A stretch of DNA of 64,000 nt from Magnetospirillum sp. XM-1 (lineage in GTDB: Bacteria > Pseudomonadota > Alphaproteobacteria > Rhodospirillales > Magnetospirillaceae): NCBI RefSeq assembly GCF_001511835.1, contig NZ_LN997848.1, positions 682,001-746,000 of the forward strand, read 5' to 3'. Positions 63,279 to 64,000 of this stretch are shown here, piece by piece (the stretch's first letter is position 1; every line of letters starts with the position of its first letter). Position numbers and translations under genes: made by a program. The notes under the pieces are model-generated. The model saw only the letters and a program-made list of their open reading frames with translations. It ran no database searches and was not told where the DNA came from.

Positions 63279-64000
63279 ATGAGGATCGGAATCGTCGGAT
63301 GCGCCGGGCGCATGGGCCGGATGCTGATGGAGGCGGTGCTGGCCGCCGAGGGTTGCCGGCTTTCCGGCGGCACCGAACGGGCCGGAACCGAGTTCATGGG
63401 TCGTGACTTAGGCGTTCTGCTGGGCCGTGAATCCGTGGGCGCCTCGGTGAGTTCCGACCCGGCGGCCCTGTTCGCCGCCTCGGACGCCGTCATCGACTTC
63501 ACCGCGCCGGCCGCCACCCTGGCCCACGCCGCCCTGGCCGCCGAATTGGGCAAGGTGCTGGTGGTGGGCACCACCGGCCTTTCCAAGGACGACGAGGCCC
63601 GGCTGGCCGAGGCCGCCAAGCGCGCCCCCATCGTCTACGCCCCCAATTTCAGCGTCGGCGTCAATCTGCTGATGGCGCTGACCGAGCGCGCCGCTTCCAT
63701 CCTGGGCGAGGATTACGACATCGAAATCGTCGAGATGCACCACCGCCACAAGGTGGACGCGCCCTCGGGCACGGCGCTGGGCCTGGGCCGCTCCGCCGCG
63801 CTCGGCCGCCAAAAGGCGCTGGATTCCGTGTGGTGCAAGAGCCGCGACGGCCATACCGGGGCGCGGCCCAAGGGCGAGATCGGTTTCGCCACCTTGCGCG
63901 GCGGCGACGTGGTGGGCGACCACACCGTGATGTTCGCCGCGGAAGGGGAAAGGGTCGAACTGACCCACAAGGCGTCGTCCCGCGCCGTGTTCGCCAAGGG
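63279..64000 (+). CDS. dapB: 4-hydroxy-tetrahydrodipicolinate reductase, 3' end cut off
   Basis: The first 240 residues of an enzyme of about 270, running off the right edge. It opens with the nucleotide-binding loop MRIGIVGCAGRMGRM. GTTGLSKDD and YAPNFSVGVNLL are cofactor and substrate blocks, and EMHHRHKVDAPSGTAL is the catalytic signature with the general-acid His. It reduces the dihydrodipicolinate precursor on the DAP/lysine path, two steps of which (DapB, LysA) are in the window. AAGGA before ATG 63279 supports the start. Confidence 0.95.
   Translation, partial: MRIGIVGCAGRMGRMLMEAVLAAEGCRLSGGTERAGTEFMGRDLGVLLGRESVGASVSSDPAALFAASDAVIDFTAPAATLAHAALAAELGKVLVVGTTGLSKDDEARLAEAAKRAPIVYAPNFSVGVNLLMALTERAASILGEDYDIEIVEMHHRHKVDAPSGTALGLGRSAALGRQKALDSVWCKSRDGHTGARPKGEIGFATLRGGDVVGDHTVMFAAEGERVELTHKASSRAVFAK

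Overview
The window is chromosomal DNA from a GC-rich alphaproteobacterium (roughly two thirds G+C by eye). Gene content and order fit Rhodospirillales, most plausibly Magnetospirillum or a close relative. The main support is the run tsaB-rimI-fur-olsB/olsA-miaB-phoH-ybeY-corC-lnt-XRE regulator-metK-trmB, a gene order widely conserved in alphaproteobacteria. Genus assignment is inference; no magnetosome genes, rRNA, tRNA, CRISPR array, prophage or insertion sequence is visible.

Layout. 1-5.2 kb: the start of a glycosyltransferase gene, then dnaK-dnaJ behind a likely RpoH promoter, and a convergent tryptophanase-family gene. 5.5-11.4 kb: ftsE-ftsX-ydcF-plsC in one overlapping operon, then a B12-dependent ribonucleotide reductase (nrdJ) preceded by DnaA-box-like sites, and an S4-domain protein. 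11.6-19.3 kb: aminotransferase, DUF2125, ChaC, GalU, a secreted endonuclease, an RlmJ-like protein, an FMN-dependent hydroxy-acid dehydrogenase and a D-Ala-D-Ala dipeptidase. 19.4-31.6 kb: the conserved core run, interrupted by a TusA-like gene and a MucR-type regulator. 31.7-35.1 kb: phosphate genes (DUF47-pit behind a PHO-box-like site, facing phoU-pstB). 35.2-38.7 kb: cobO and glnD. 38.8-44.8 kb, all on the minus strand: an AAHS-type MFS transporter, three GT9 glycosyltransferases, a DUF6165-like protein and an FmdE-like protein. 45-50.1 kb: creA, a 549-residue protein of unknown function, a 70-residue protein, and a minus-strand signalling trio (PhnD-like binding protein, atypical sensor kinase, CheY-like regulator). 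50.4-57.5 kb: ampG-ald-ppa on the minus strand, then a His-rich zinc/cation exporter, argH, a small lipoprotein and lysA. 57.6-64 kb: a DUF4175 protein, a zinc-ribbon/DUF3426 protein, a PAS-PAS-GGDEF-EAL protein, and dapB cut by the window end.

How genes connect. CobO makes the adenosylated corrinoid that NrdJ needs. LysA and DapB both belong to the DAP/lysine route, and AmpG, Ald and the D-Ala-D-Ala dipeptidase all bear on cell-wall amino-acid turnover. GlnD, DUF47/Pit and PhoU/PstB cover nitrogen and phosphate status.

Non-coding structure is the least ordinary part. Four intergenic copies (A-D) of a constant repeat module each end in GGGCCTA and run directly into a different perfect palindrome. 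Three other intergenic sites carry tandem perfect hairpins. A textbook intrinsic terminator lies inside the first codons of trmB, and metK has a structured leader. No clearly new multi-gene system is visible; the best candidates for a second look are the variable-palindrome repeats and the sensor kinase that lacks a recognisable phosphoacceptor helix.
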